The position numbers and the translations under genes are program-made. Under the pieces are notes generated by a model. That model searched no databases. It was not told the origin of the DNA and saw only the letters and a list, made by a program, of their open reading frames with translations. From Chrysochromulina tobinii (Eukaryota > Haptophyta > Prymnesiales > Chrysochromulinaceae), in assembly GCA_001275005.1 (NCBI GenBank), contig JWZX01002097.1, forward strand, positions 1 to 28,881: a DNA stretch of 28,881 nucleotides. Direction: 5' to 3'. Positions within the stretch are counted from its first letter, which is position 1. The number at the start of each line of letters is the position of its first letter. Of the stretch, positions 1 through 7,994 are shown in pieces.

Positions 1-2
1 CC

Positions 3-1115
3 CCGTCGCCGCCGCCGCCCTCGCCCTCACCCCCGCCGCCCTCGCCGCCGGCGATGAGCGTCGTCGCGCTGTCACTTTTGCTCGACGGCGACATCTCCTC
101 GTTCACCCCGAACGTGCGGACCGAGATGAAGAACGCGATCGCGACCCAGGCGAGCGTCGACCCATCGGCCGTCGAGTTGACCATAATGTCGGCCAGCGTC
201 GTCGTCGGCGTGAGCATCCAGACAACCACATCGACGGCGGCCTCGGTGCAGTCGACGATGGCCAGCGCGACGAGCAGCGCAAACAGCGCGACTGCCATGC
301 TCGCGAGCGTCACCGGCGTCTCGATTGTCGTGCTCGCTGTCGTGACGCCGCCCACCATCGCAACCATCCCTCCGCCCCCAGCGCCGTCGCTCATGCTGAC
401 CGGTGCATCGACGAGTGGGGCATTGACAGCCGAGACGAGCGGCTCGATGGGTATCATCATCGGCGCCATCGCCGGCGTGGTCATCGGTCTTGTCCTGGCC
501 CTGGTCTTTGTGCGCCGTCGTTACCATCTCAACAAGAAGCGCCCAAAGAACGGTGGCCTGCAAGTACCAAATAGCCAACCTATTGGCCTGCAAGTACTTG
601 ATGGCCAACCAATTGGCCTGCAAGTACCGAAAGGCCGGGAGGCTCAACAGCACAAGCTTGACGCGCTCGCTGTCACGATGGCTTCCTCCTCCTCTTCCTC
701 CGCCGCCGCCGCTGCTGCGCCGCAGTCGCAGTCAGTGCTCGTGCCGAGGTCGCCGGACCTCACGTTGCCGGTAGCTACGGCCGCCCCGAATGGCATCCCC
801 GCCCTTGAGCCGCGTCACGCCATCGGCAGCAGCGTGTACGTGAAGCGCAGCAACGGAGGGGAGACGGTCGCGTTTGTGAAGGAGTACGATGCGGAGAAGG
901 CACTCTACACGGTGGAGCTCGAACGGCTTGGCTCCGGGAAGGGAAAGACGTGCAGCGACAAAGATCTGCGTGCGGTTGATATGGTCGAGGGGTTTCTGTA
1001 CTCTGCACGCGCCGCCATCTTGTTCCCCTTCCAGGGCGTCCAAGAGCCCGAACCTGCGGAGGAGGAAGCGCAAGCTGAGGCTGCCAGGGCGGCTGCGGAG
1101 GAGGGCCACCCTTAA
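3..1115 (+). CDS. Membrane protein with Ser-Pro stalk, single TM and SH3-like tail (5' partial)
   Basis: The reading frame is open from the window edge and encodes a Ser-Pro-rich stretch just before the ATG at 54, so the true start lies upstream and this is the C-terminal part. After the Pro stalk comes a ~75-residue Ala/Ser/Thr/Val-rich domain (bases 54-350) of a type I recognise as common in haptophyte surface proteins. A Pro-rich linker follows. One clear membrane helix (about bases 450-510, Gly-Ile-Ile-Ile-Gly-Ala start) ends in Arg-Arg-Arg, giving a type I orientation. The cytosolic part has three ~10-residue repeats starting Gly-Leu-Gln-Val (554-640), a Ser/Ala-rich run, and a compact segment at about 800-980 rich in Val/Tyr/Lys that resembles an SH3/Tudor-like barrel. 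Function is not known. A surface receptor or wall-associated protein is a guess. Confidence 0.72.
   Translation, partial: PSPPPPSPSPPPPSPPAMSVVALSLLLDGDISSFTPNVRTEMKNAIATQASVDPSAVELTIMSASVVVGVSIQTTTSTAASVQSTMASATSSANSATAMLASVTGVSIVVLAVVTPPTIATIPPPPAPSLMLTGASTSGALTAETSGSMGIIIGAIAGVVIGLVLALVFVRRRYHLNKKRPKNGGLQVPNSQPIGLQVLDGQPIGLQVPKGREAQQHKLDALAVTMASSSSSSAAAAAAPQSQSVLVPRSPDLTLPVATAAPNGIPALEPRHAIGSSVYVKRSNGGETVAFVKEYDAEKALYTVELERLGSGKGKTCSDKDLRAVDMVEGFLYSARAAILFPFQGVQEPEPAEEEAQAEAARAAAEEGHP
554..640 (+). repeat. 30-bp in-frame coding minisatellite (about 3 units)
   Basis: Three adjacent units begin ggcctgcaagta and are spaced 30 bp apart. They encode ten-residue repeats beginning Gly-Leu-Gln-Val-Pro/Leu in the cytosolic part of the membrane protein. 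The third unit is incomplete. Because the period is a multiple of three, copy-number change would keep the frame. Confidence 0.85.
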
Positions 1116-1777
1116 AGTTGAGTGTGCGCGTCGTCGGCCATTCATTCCGGGCGTCTCCTCTCTCCGCGGGACGTCTCCTCTCTCCACGGGACGTCCGGGT
1201 TCATTCTGGGTGTGAGGGAAGGTTTGTGGAGTTGTGCGCGATGTGACGATCGGCGGCTCCAACCAGCTCATCTGCGTCATCTCGAAGTGTGAGCTGATCG
1301 GACGTCAGCATGCCAAACACGTTGCGGCTCTAAGCGAGGTGCGGCACCTCAATGCCAACGACGCAGCTCATCGCCCAATTTGTTTGGTTAGATGAGTGAG
1401 GGAATCCAAGAGGCGCTAGAATTCCTATGCCGGAGTCAGACACCCGCTAAGATAGGCTACTACTGTGACGTGTGAGCCCGGGCAGTCTGGCTGGTTATCT
1501 GGCTGGTAGGTGTTGGGGGGGCGACGGACCTTGTTACTGCTACAATGTATACGACTTTGTCTTCACAGACGCACGCACATCGCGTCTAGCGTCTTAATCG
1601 CGTCACTTGTACAGAATATGATAATCAGTGATTCCCGTTCACGGGATCTGACTGTTCAGCCGTTGTGAGCGCGGGGGGACCGCGACGAAACTGCTTTCAA
1701 ACTGAGCCCCTCTTTTCATGTGAATCTTGCGCGGGTTGGGTCGGAGAGAGGAGAGGCGACAGAGGCGATTGGATTTG
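1116..1777. other. Intergenic region, no gene recognised
   Basis: The 662-bp gap between two plus-strand genes has no ORF that looks coding. It contains a short imperfect tandem repeat (cgtctcctctctcc units at about 1150-1190) and a tctggctgg direct repeat near 1487-1510. The 3' end of the upstream gene and the promoter of the downstream gene should both lie here. I see no convincing core promoter motif. Confidence 0.6.
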
Positions 1778-2338
1778 ATGATGCTCCTCCATATCCTCGT
1801 CGTGGCGGCCGTCGAGCATTCAGCTCACAACGCAACTCTAGCCCTGGAAGGCTCGGGGCCCCACGGGCGCTCCACGATGAGCGATGGTTGCGCAACTTGC
1901 TGCTTCAGCGGCAATTGTATGGTCGCCTTCAGCAGCGCGGCGCCGGGCGTCTGCTGTGGCACTTACCCGCGTACCGGGTGCTGCCCCATGGGCTCTTCGT
2001 GCATCAATTGTGGATCCATGTGGCGGTGTACCAATAGCCGCTACATAACCGCGGCGACTCGGAACAGCGTGTGCGCCGCCGGCTACGGGTACGGCCACAC
2101 AGGCTATGGGTACGGTCCCGGCTATGGGCCAGCAGTCGCGGTCGCGGTCCCGGTCGCGCCGGTCTACGGATACGGGTATGGCTACGGTGACAAGCGCGAG
2201 ACTGCATCGGAGCAATCGAATGGCACCGTCCCCGCTGTGGTGCTGTCATTGGGCCTTCTTGCTCTCGTCATCGTACGATTAGCCAGGGCCCTTCCCAGCG
2301 CCCTCGACTTACCAGGGCAGAGACCGTTGATGCTCTGA
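1778..2338 (+). CDS. Secreted Cys-rich / Gly-Tyr-rich membrane protein
   Basis: The ATG at 1778 gives a good signal peptide (Met-Met-Leu-Leu-His-Ile-Leu-Val-Val-Ala-Ala). The longer ORF starting at 1727 adds a charged Arg-rich leader and is less likely. About 186 residues. The mature protein has a Cys-dense region (about bases 1880-2040) with CxxCC, VCC, GCC and CxxC spacing reminiscent of granulin-like or CX-type disulfide modules. Next comes a low-complexity Gly-Tyr-rich stretch (about 2085-2190, repeated Gly-Tyr pairs flanking an Ala-Val-Pro run). A hydrophobic segment near the C-terminus (about 2225-2280) could be a membrane anchor. I cannot assign a family. A cell-surface or scale/wall-associated role is inference from the signal peptide, cysteines and Gly-Tyr repeats. 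Confidence 0.62.
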   Translation: MMLLHILVVAAVEHSAHNATLALEGSGPHGRSTMSDGCATCCFSGNCMVAFSSAAPGVCCGTYPRTGCCPMGSSCINCGSMWRCTNSRYITAATRNSVCAAGYGYGHTGYGYGPGYGPAVAVAVPVAPVYGYGYGYGDKRETASEQSNGTVPAVVLSLGLLALVIVRLARALPSALDLPGQRPLML

Positions 2339-2709
2339 TGGACGAGCCGAGCCGAGAAAGTCAAAGTGGTAAAAGTGCTCATGTACGGTAGCGGTGTGCG
2401 ATGAACGTAAAAAATAAGAAGGCGCTCCGTGAGCGGGACAGCAGGCGAGAAAAAGGGAGACTACTCCGGGGGGCGGCCGTCCGGCCGACGCGCGCCGCCT
2501 GCGGGCTGGGCAGTCGCAGCAGGGTCACCGCGGCGCGGCGACCGACCACACGGGCTGGCTTTGGCGCTCTTTCTTCGTCTCGGACCACGACTCGACACCC
2601 GTCCTCTTCTTGCATCTTGGGGCTTGATGGGACTGGGACTTGCGATCTCGGTCGATAGGGTGGGCCGCCCACGCGAATCGAATCGAATCCAATCGAATCC
2701 GCTCCGCGT
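2339..2709. other. Convergent intergenic region with tcgaa microsatellite
   Basis: The 371-bp spacer lies between two gene 3' ends. It contains an imperfect 5-bp repeat (cgaat units at about 2676-2700) and no credible gene. The ORFs here are short and low in sequence complexity. Confidence 0.55.
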
Positions 2710-4173
2710 CTAGGACGCCCCCCCGCCGAATCTCCGCAAACGAGCCTCACGCACGGCCTCTGCGTCGTGCTGAGCGTCGTGCGCAGCACCCTGCTGGGAG
2801 CCGCCGCGGCCGAGCACCACCGCCTTGCCCTTGGCCGCCGGAGCGCCGAGATGAGCGGCGCCAAGCAGCGCGGCCACTTCAGAGCGGACAGGCACCACGC
2901 TGCCATCCCGCACGACGCTCTCGGGCAGCTTGCGGACGAGCTGTTCGGCACTCTGCGGCGCGAGCAGCGCATACACGGCGTCGAGGTCGGCGAGACCCGC
3001 GATGCCTCTCGCGGCCGCAGCGCGCGCGTGCGCGGCCGCGAGCGCGCACGCGTGCGTCTCGGAAGTGCAGTCATGCAGCTCGAGCTCGAAACCGCTTGGG
3101 TGACGCTGCTGCAGCTCGTGCGGAAGGTAGCCGGCCATCACCTGCTCGGCGAACCCGCTCGCCTCCTCCGCCCCGAACGGCCGGAAAGGCCCGCGGTAGA
3201 GCATGAAGCCGTCAGCAAAGACGGTCAGCGGCACCTTCGGAGCATGACCGTTTCGCAACGAGTGCACGGCGCCGTCGCGGGCGGTCGAGGCGCCGTCGCG
3301 GGCGGTCGAGGCCTCGCGGCGTGCGCCGCCCGCGACGGCGCTCAGATCGGCATCGAGTGCGGCGCGCTGCGCGCGGTCTAGGCGCTGGAGCTGGGCGTAT
3401 AGTGCGACGGGATGTGGCGAGCCGCTGTCGCCGCCGCCGCCAACGCCAGCCGGCGCGCCGTCAGCGGCGTCGGCGACCTCAAGTCCCGATGAGCGCACGA
3501 GCGTCTCGAGCTGTGTCGCTTCGTGCGCTGCCGCCTCGAGCTGTGCGCGCACGCCTGGCAGCTGTTTGCGCACCTGCGCGGCGCGGCGTGCAGCCGCCTC
3601 GCGCAGCTCGGCCGCGGCCGTCCCGGCTTCGCCGCTGCCGCTGCTGCTGCGGCTGTTGCTTCCACCCGTGGCTGCTGGACGCACTTGCACGGCCGCACGC
3701 GCTGCTGTCGAGGCAGTCGCGGGTGCGGGAGCAGCCGCGACGGCGCTTGCGACGGCGCTTGCGTCGACGCTCGCCGCAGCGAGCTGCGCACGCAGCGCCG
3801 CAGCGCGTGCACTCTCGGCCTGCAGCCGCATTGTCGCCTGGCGTAGCTCGCGCTCCATGGAGGCGAGCTCAGTGATCGTGCTATCGTTCACCGAGGTATG
3901 CGCCGAGGTACGCGGCGCTGCCTTGGGCTTGCGCTGCGAAGGAAGAGCGTCGCGCTCCTGCTGCTGCTCCGCTGCAAGCATATCGAGCTGCTTCACGCGC
4001 TGCTCCATCCATGCCATTGACGCGTCAACGTCGGCGGCCGCCGCTCCAACGATCTGCCGCGGTCCATTGTCCTGCAGCTTACGGCCAGCACCGCCAAAGG
4101 TTTTCGGCTCGGCCGCGGGGCGTCTGAACTCGCGCAGCAGCGCGTCAACTCTGGACGTATCGTCCGACGCCAT
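2710..4173 (-). CDS. UBXN11-like SEP-domain protein
   Basis: 487 residues from the ATG at 4173. The N-terminal ~170 residues are Ala/Gln/Arg-rich and predicted coiled coil (Met-Glu-Arg-Glu-Leu-Arg-Gln type heptads). The SEP domain lies at roughly residues 310-370 (bases about 3065-3240). It reads Thr-Val-Phe-Ala-Asp-Gly-Phe-Met-Leu-Tyr-Arg-Gly-Pro-Phe-Arg-Pro-Phe, then Gly-Tyr-Leu-Pro-His-Glu-Leu, the hallmark of SEP domains and closest in my recollection to UBXN11 (Socius). A following Leu-Pro-Glu-Ser-Val-Val-Arg-Asp-Gly block matches the UBXN11 continuation. SEP/UBX proteins are usually p97/Cdc48 adaptors. A C-terminal UBX domain is not visible here, so p97 binding cannot be assumed. It is divergent from the methyltransferase gene, 141 bp apart. 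A 21-bp coding repeat occurs at 3271-3312. Confidence 0.8.
   Translation of the reverse strand: MASDDTSRVDALLREFRRPAAEPKTFGGAGRKLQDNGPRQIVGAAAADVDASMAWMEQRVKQLDMLAAEQQQERDALPSQRKPKAAPRTSAHTSVNDSTITELASMERELRQATMRLQAESARAAALRAQLAAASVDASAVASAVAAAPAPATASTAARAAVQVRPAATGGSNSRSSSGSGEAGTAAAELREAAARRAAQVRKQLPGVRAQLEAAAHEATQLETLVRSSGLEVADAADGAPAGVGGGGDSGSPHPVALYAQLQRLDRAQRAALDADLSAVAGGARREASTARDGASTARDGAVHSLRNGHAPKVPLTVFADGFMLYRGPFRPFGAEEASGFAEQVMAGYLPHELQQRHPSGFELELHDCTSETHACALAAAHARAAAARGIAGLADLDAVYALLAPQSAEQLVRKLPESVVRDGSVVPVRSEVAALLGAAHLGAPAAKGKAVVLGRGGSQQGAAHDAQHDAEAVREARLRRFGGGAS
3271..3312 (-). repeat. 21-bp in-frame coding duplication
   Basis: Two consecutive perfect 21-bp units (gccgtcgcgggcggtcgagg plus c) encode a duplicated Ala-Ser-Thr-Ala-Arg-Asp-Gly heptapeptide just N-terminal to the SEP domain. 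Perfect identity suggests a recent slippage event. Confidence 0.85.
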
Positions 4174-4314
4174 TGCCGTTGGAAAAGTTTACTCTCCGTT
4201 TTTGGACGCAAAGTGACGCATCATGTACATGTACATGTATGCCGCCACCTACAACAGGCTAGTTTGCGGGAAAATATACATGCTTGCTTTTCATGTCATG
4301 CATTGTCAAAAACT
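4174..4314. promoter_or_regulatory. Divergent promoter region with ATGTACAT palindrome
   Basis: The 141-bp gap separates two divergent start codons and so must hold the 5' ends of both genes. It contains the palindrome atgtacatgtacat at 4223-4236 within a repeated catgta run. Whether this binds a factor is unknown. No TATA box is clear. Confidence 0.4.
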
Positions 4315-5898
4315 ATGTCGACGTCGGCATCGATGAGACGCGGCCCGACGGCTCCACTTGCATCGCCTTCTCCACGAGCGCTCATGGAGAAGGCGGCCGA
4401 GGATACGCCCGACCCGCTTGTTCTTTACCGAGTCACGACCAACAATGTAGCTCAGCGTCAGGCTGCATCCGAGCTCGCTGGAGCGCTTCCATCGCCACAC
4501 AAGGCCACCGTCACTCACGGCACTCATGGCGTGCGGTGCAGGGCGCCCGCATCGCTCGTGCACAAGCTTTCGGAGCTCACGCTGCCTGAGAGGGTTTACG
4601 CCATCATATGTGACGTGCCTGCAGCTGAATTGCCCGATGATGATCAGCTCATCCCTCAGCTCAGAGCGTTGCTGCTGGCCTCAGTGCAATGGCCCACGGC
4701 GCTCGAGGCACACCGACGTGTTCATCCCGCAGCAGCACACGGCCTCACTTTTGCAGTCAAGGCCGAGCGTCACGGCCGGCGATTCAAAGCCGCCGTGAGC
4801 AGCCTCGCATTGGGCCGCGCGCTCGGTGGTGCCCTGCATACCCACTTTGGCTGGCGAGTCGATTTGAGTCAGCCGATGCTTGAGGTGACGGCCGCACTCA
4901 ACGACGATGCGTTCTTCGTTTCGATCGCGCTCCTGCGCCGATTGGACTCGATCGAATGCCGCACAGCCGGCGGCTTGCACCCGCACGTTGCATGGGCTAT
5001 GGTACGCAGCGTGGGCGGCTTGCCGCCCGGGGCGCTCGTGTGTGACCCCATGTGTGGAAAGGGCCGCGTGCTCCTCGAGGCACTCGACGCGCACGCGACG
5101 TGCGTCGCGATCGGCCTTGACAGCGATGGAGAGCAGCTTGCGCGTGCTGCCGCGAATCGCGATGCGGTGGCTCGGTCCATCGGCAGCCGCATGGCGTTGC
5201 TGCATGGCGACGCGTCGGCGTTGCCTTTTGAGCGGTGCGACGCCATCGTATGTGACTTGCCCTTCGAAGGCGACACGAAATTCGGGCACCATCTCGATAC
5301 ATCTCGCGGCGCATCTCTGCGCAGGGTGGTGCGCGAGTGGGCGCGTGTGCTGCCAGTGTCGGGGCGCGCCGTCGCACTGATCAGCGAGGCTCGATTGCCG
5401 GTGCTGCACGAAGCCCTAGTAGGCAGCGGCTTGCGTGCCATACACCAGCGTGCATGTCCACTCGGCTTCACTCGTGCGGCCATCGTTGTCACCGAGCGCG
5501 TTGACGCCGCCGCCGCCGCCGCCGATGACGACGACGACGACGCAGGCGACGACGACGCAGACGACAGATGCGACAGAGACGACGACCACCACCGAGGCTC
5601 AACCGACGCTCCGTCGAGCCAAGCCGATGAGCACGAGAGCCCAACGGAGGAGGGCTCGCACGTCCGCATGCAACTGGAGGAGGGCTCGCACGTCCGCATG
5701 CAACTGGAGGAGGGCTCGTCGTACGCTCGCATGCAACTGGAGTCGCGGCTGCCGTGGGAGGGAAGCGGCAGGCGCTCGAGCTGGGGCGTGCTCAAGAAGC
5801 AAGACCGTGGTCCGATGGTGCCTTGGTGGCGGCCGGAAAGCACGGATGGGCACGCGCACGGCGGCGGAGACGCGAACACGAATGGTGCGCCGTCCTAG
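4315..5898 (+). CDS. THUMPD2: THUMPD2-like THUMP-domain RNA guanine-N2 methyltransferase
   Basis: About 527 residues from the ATG at 4315; the longer ORF upstream begins with GTG and has no homology. The N-terminal half is a THUMP-type region (residues ~90-200) containing Phe-Gly-Trp-Arg-Val-Asp-Leu and Pro-Met-Leu-Glu-Val, which resembles THUMPD2. The Rossmann methyltransferase domain follows. Its SAM motif is Val-Cys-Asp-Pro-Met-Cys-Gly-Lys-Gly at residues 242-250, and the catalytic motif IV is Asp-Leu-Pro-Phe at 314-317 (bases 5254-5265), as in N2-methylguanosine enzymes. THUMPD2 works with TRMT112 on U6 snRNA; THUMPD3 acts on tRNA. I favour THUMPD2 from the Ala-Trp-Ala-Met segment before motif I. 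The tail after ~residue 400 is species-specific: an Asp-rich acidic run (5520-5595), three ~10-residue repeats (5647-5739) and a Trp-rich end. No intron is evident. Confidence 0.83.
   Translation: MSTSASMRRGPTAPLASPSPRALMEKAAEDTPDPLVLYRVTTNNVAQRQAASELAGALPSPHKATVTHGTHGVRCRAPASLVHKLSELTLPERVYAIICDVPAAELPDDDQLIPQLRALLLASVQWPTALEAHRRVHPAAAHGLTFAVKAERHGRRFKAAVSSLALGRALGGALHTHFGWRVDLSQPMLEVTAALNDDAFFVSIALLRRLDSIECRTAGGLHPHVAWAMVRSVGGLPPGALVCDPMCGKGRVLLEALDAHATCVAIGLDSDGEQLARAAANRDAVARSIGSRMALLHGDASALPFERCDAIVCDLPFEGDTKFGHHLDTSRGASLRRVVREWARVLPVSGRAVALISEARLPVLHEALVGSGLRAIHQRACPLGFTRAAIVVTERVDAAAAAADDDDDDAGDDDADDRCDRDDDHHRGSTDAPSSQADEHESPTEEGSHVRMQLEEGSHVRMQLEEGSSYARMQLESRLPWEGSGRRSSWGVLKKQDRGPMVPWWRPESTDGHAHGGGDANTNGAPS
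5647..5739 (+). repeat. 30-bp coding minisatellite in methyltransferase tail
   Basis: Two perfect 30-bp units (5647-5676 and 5677-5706) are followed by a diverged 33-bp unit (5707-5739). They encode Glu-Glu-Gly-Ser-His-Val-Arg-Met-Gln-Leu repeats. They lie outside the catalytic domain in the low-complexity tail. Confidence 0.9.
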
Positions 5899-6394
5899 TC
5901 CGGAACTGTACGCTCGTACTTTCGACATGTCCTGTGTCTCGGTTGATTCGTTAACGAACCGTTTTCCGACGGGAGTTCCGCGAGGACACCGCAACCGCGC
6001 AAGAATGCGGCGCGGGCCGACTGGAGGCCCGGCCATGGCTCTCCGAGCATTATATTCTTCTACATCATCTCCGTTACGTATATTATATAAAGCCTCACCG
6101 TTAAGATCTTAAAAAAAGATAGCCGGCTCGCGATTAACAATCCGCGCAGGACAAATCAATTACAAATCACGTATAATAAGTGACAACTGATGCGTCCACG
6201 CCACGCGGTCACCTGACCGTCAGTCCGCGACGTCCATGGTCGTCGGTCGTCGCACCCGAGCTGTTCCATGTGGCATTCCCCCATCCTCTCTCGGCCTCCC
6301 CGGTCGCTGGCCTCCCTTGTTCGTCTAAAGTATCACTCCCCGACCGTCAGAGACGATTCCTTTGCTGCTGTGCCTCGCCACCCTCGTCGCGGCT
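5899..6394. other. Convergent intergenic region, AT-rich core
   Basis: The 496-bp spacer lies between two gene 3' ends. Its middle (about 6045-6180) is much more AT-rich than the surroundings, with a tatattatataaag stretch and an A7 run at about 6111-6117. 3' processing signals of both genes should lie here. No gene is recognised. Confidence 0.55.
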
Positions 6395-7762
6395 TTAAAT
6401 CTTGATTTCGACGTCGCCGTTGGGCAGCGGAATAAAGATGGCGTCGGGATCGGTGGAGCAACTCCGCTTCGAGACGCTGTTTTGTCTTTCGTCCTTTTTT
6501 TGTCCGTCCGCCACTTCGTCGTCGAGGTTCGAAACCGACATGTGCGTGGTCCCCGCGTCCCCCATGGGCTCGGGGGTCAGGCCGACCAGCTTCAGAGCGT
6601 CGGCGAGGCACTTGGCGGCCCCCCTAGCGCCTGCCCAGCAGTCCTCAATCCTGGTCTGCGCATCGGTGTACGTGCTCAACATGTTCACTTCAGAGAACGC
6701 GTAGGGGAGGCGCGGGATGCTGCAGTCGAACTCTGAAGTGAGCGGACTAAACCTGTGGAACGCTGAGAATTGCCTGTCGAGCTCATTGCGAGTGATTCCG
6801 AACGTCGCAATCTTGGGGTTCTTCCGAAACGACGCGAGGGCATCCGTCCACGCAAGCATCGCTTTCTCATTACGGGCGTTCGCGCACTTGGATGGTTTCA
6901 CATCCTTCGTGAGCCGTGGGCCCGTCAGGGCGTTGACGAATTGCGGGAACATCTTGAGCGTGATGGTGCAGTCCGAGGGAGGGCACACGTTGGCGGGCAC
7001 GTGCTCACAGACGAGATCGCGAATGCGGACAAAGTACTGGCCGATGTCGTACTTTAGACCCACATACAACTCGGGAGACTCGCCGGTAAGAGCCGTCGGC
7101 CCCATGCCCTTCGGTTTCTTGTTGACCAGAGCTTGGATCTCACGCGTCAGCTGCGAGTTGTTCTTCCACATGGGGGTGCCAGTGTCCGCGTCGAACATGG
7201 CCTCTGGAAATTTCGAGCCATCGCAGCTGGGGATCTCGCTCTTGGACCACACCACATTGGCGTACGCGAAAATCTCCTGCAAGTCATTCACGCACGGGTG
7301 GGTATTGAGCGCCTCCCCAAAGTCCGTCGTGCCGCTTCCGTGGTCAGAGACGATCACTAGCACCTGCGCGCGCGGCTGTGTTCCTTCGAGCGGAGGCTTG
7401 GCAGCCGTAGGCGTGCTCGTGGGTGCGTGCACGCCGAGATGCGGCTTTGCTGGCACAGCGGCGACCGTAGGCACTATAGGGGACGTGTGTGCGTGCAGGC
7501 CGAGATGCATGTCGAAACGGGGTAATGTGGGCACCGCGGCGATTGTAGGCACTGTATGGGTCGTCGGAGCGTGCTGGCCGAGATGGGGGGACTTGGGCGC
7601 ATCGACCGCTGCAGGTGCCGAAAACTCCGCCGGATCGGATCCCGTCATGAAGTTGGCTGCCGCGGGTTCGTTCATGCGCATGTCCAAAATATTCATGCGG
7701 TAGATGCTGCGAAGCTCTTTTTCAGACAGAGGCACCCCGAGCAGCAAGACATGGAGCAGCAT
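6395..7762 (-). CDS. Sulfotransferase-like protein, paralogue 1
   Basis: 455 residues from the ATG at 7762. A short hydrophobic N-terminus (Met-Leu-Leu-His-Val-Leu-Leu-Leu-Gly) may be a signal or anchor. Residues ~59-123 hold about three imperfect repeats of 22-26 residues containing His-Ala-Pro-Thr and Val-Pro-Thr-Ile/Val-Ala-Ala-Val-Pro. The catalytic-like domain starts at ~132. Val-Ser-Asp-His-Gly-Ser-Gly-Thr-Thr (138-146) resembles the 5'-phosphosulfate-binding loop of PAPS sulfotransferases, and Thr-His-Pro-Cys-Val follows. Further on, Lys-Ile-Ala-Thr-Phe-Gly-Ile-Thr-Arg-Asn (about 325-335) resembles the 3'-phosphate-binding strand with Arg. Conserved cysteines suggest a lumenal/Golgi location. 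It is clearly paralogous to the gene at 12484-14220. The sulfotransferase call is by motif only, and the substrate is unknown. It is divergent from the FkbM gene. Confidence 0.68.
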   Translation of the reverse strand: MLLHVLLLGVPLSEKELRSIYRMNILDMRMNEPAAANFMTGSDPAEFSAPAAVDAPKSPHLGQHAPTTHTVPTIAAVPTLPRFDMHLGLHAHTSPIVPTVAAVPAKPHLGVHAPTSTPTAAKPPLEGTQPRAQVLVIVSDHGSGTTDFGEALNTHPCVNDLQEIFAYANVVWSKSEIPSCDGSKFPEAMFDADTGTPMWKNNSQLTREIQALVNKKPKGMGPTALTGESPELYVGLKYDIGQYFVRIRDLVCEHVPANVCPPSDCTITLKMFPQFVNALTGPRLTKDVKPSKCANARNEKAMLAWTDALASFRKNPKIATFGITRNELDRQFSAFHRFSPLTSEFDCSIPRLPYAFSEVNMLSTYTDAQTRIEDCWAGARGAAKCLADALKLVGLTPEPMGDAGTTHMSVSNLDDEVADGQKKDERQNSVSKRSCSTDPDAIFIPLPNGDVEIKI

Positions 7763-7994
7763 ACTCGATCGATGTGCTCTTTCCTCATTTGGGTTTTTTT
7801 AAGAATTGCATGCTTACGTTATTAGCTTTTTGTGTGAGAACTTGGGCGGGGATCGATCGCTGGTGTGTTTGACTACAAGTGGCTCTTCATCACATTATCA
7901 TTACATGCATATGGTACATGTGTTAGAGGCCTAATTTCAAAGTAGTGGCCGCGGCGCGAGTCGATCCAGGTCGATCTCTAATTACGCTTTTTTC
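7763..7994. promoter_or_regulatory. Divergent promoter region
   Basis: 232 bp separate the start codons of the sulfotransferase-like gene (-) and the FkbM gene (+). The stretch is AT-richer than the flanking coding DNA and contains catgcatatggtacatg near 7905-7921. No unambiguous core element was recognised. Confidence 0.4.

Noticed and set aside
4869-5879. 336-residue ORF antisense to the THUMPD2-like gene
   Set aside because: It is a Ser/Arg/Ala-rich shadow caused by GC-rich third positions. The plus strand has clear THUMP and methyltransferase motifs.
6717-7703. 328-residue plus-strand ORF
   Set aside because: It is the antisense shadow of the sulfotransferase-like paralogue at 6395-7762, with no recognisable domain.
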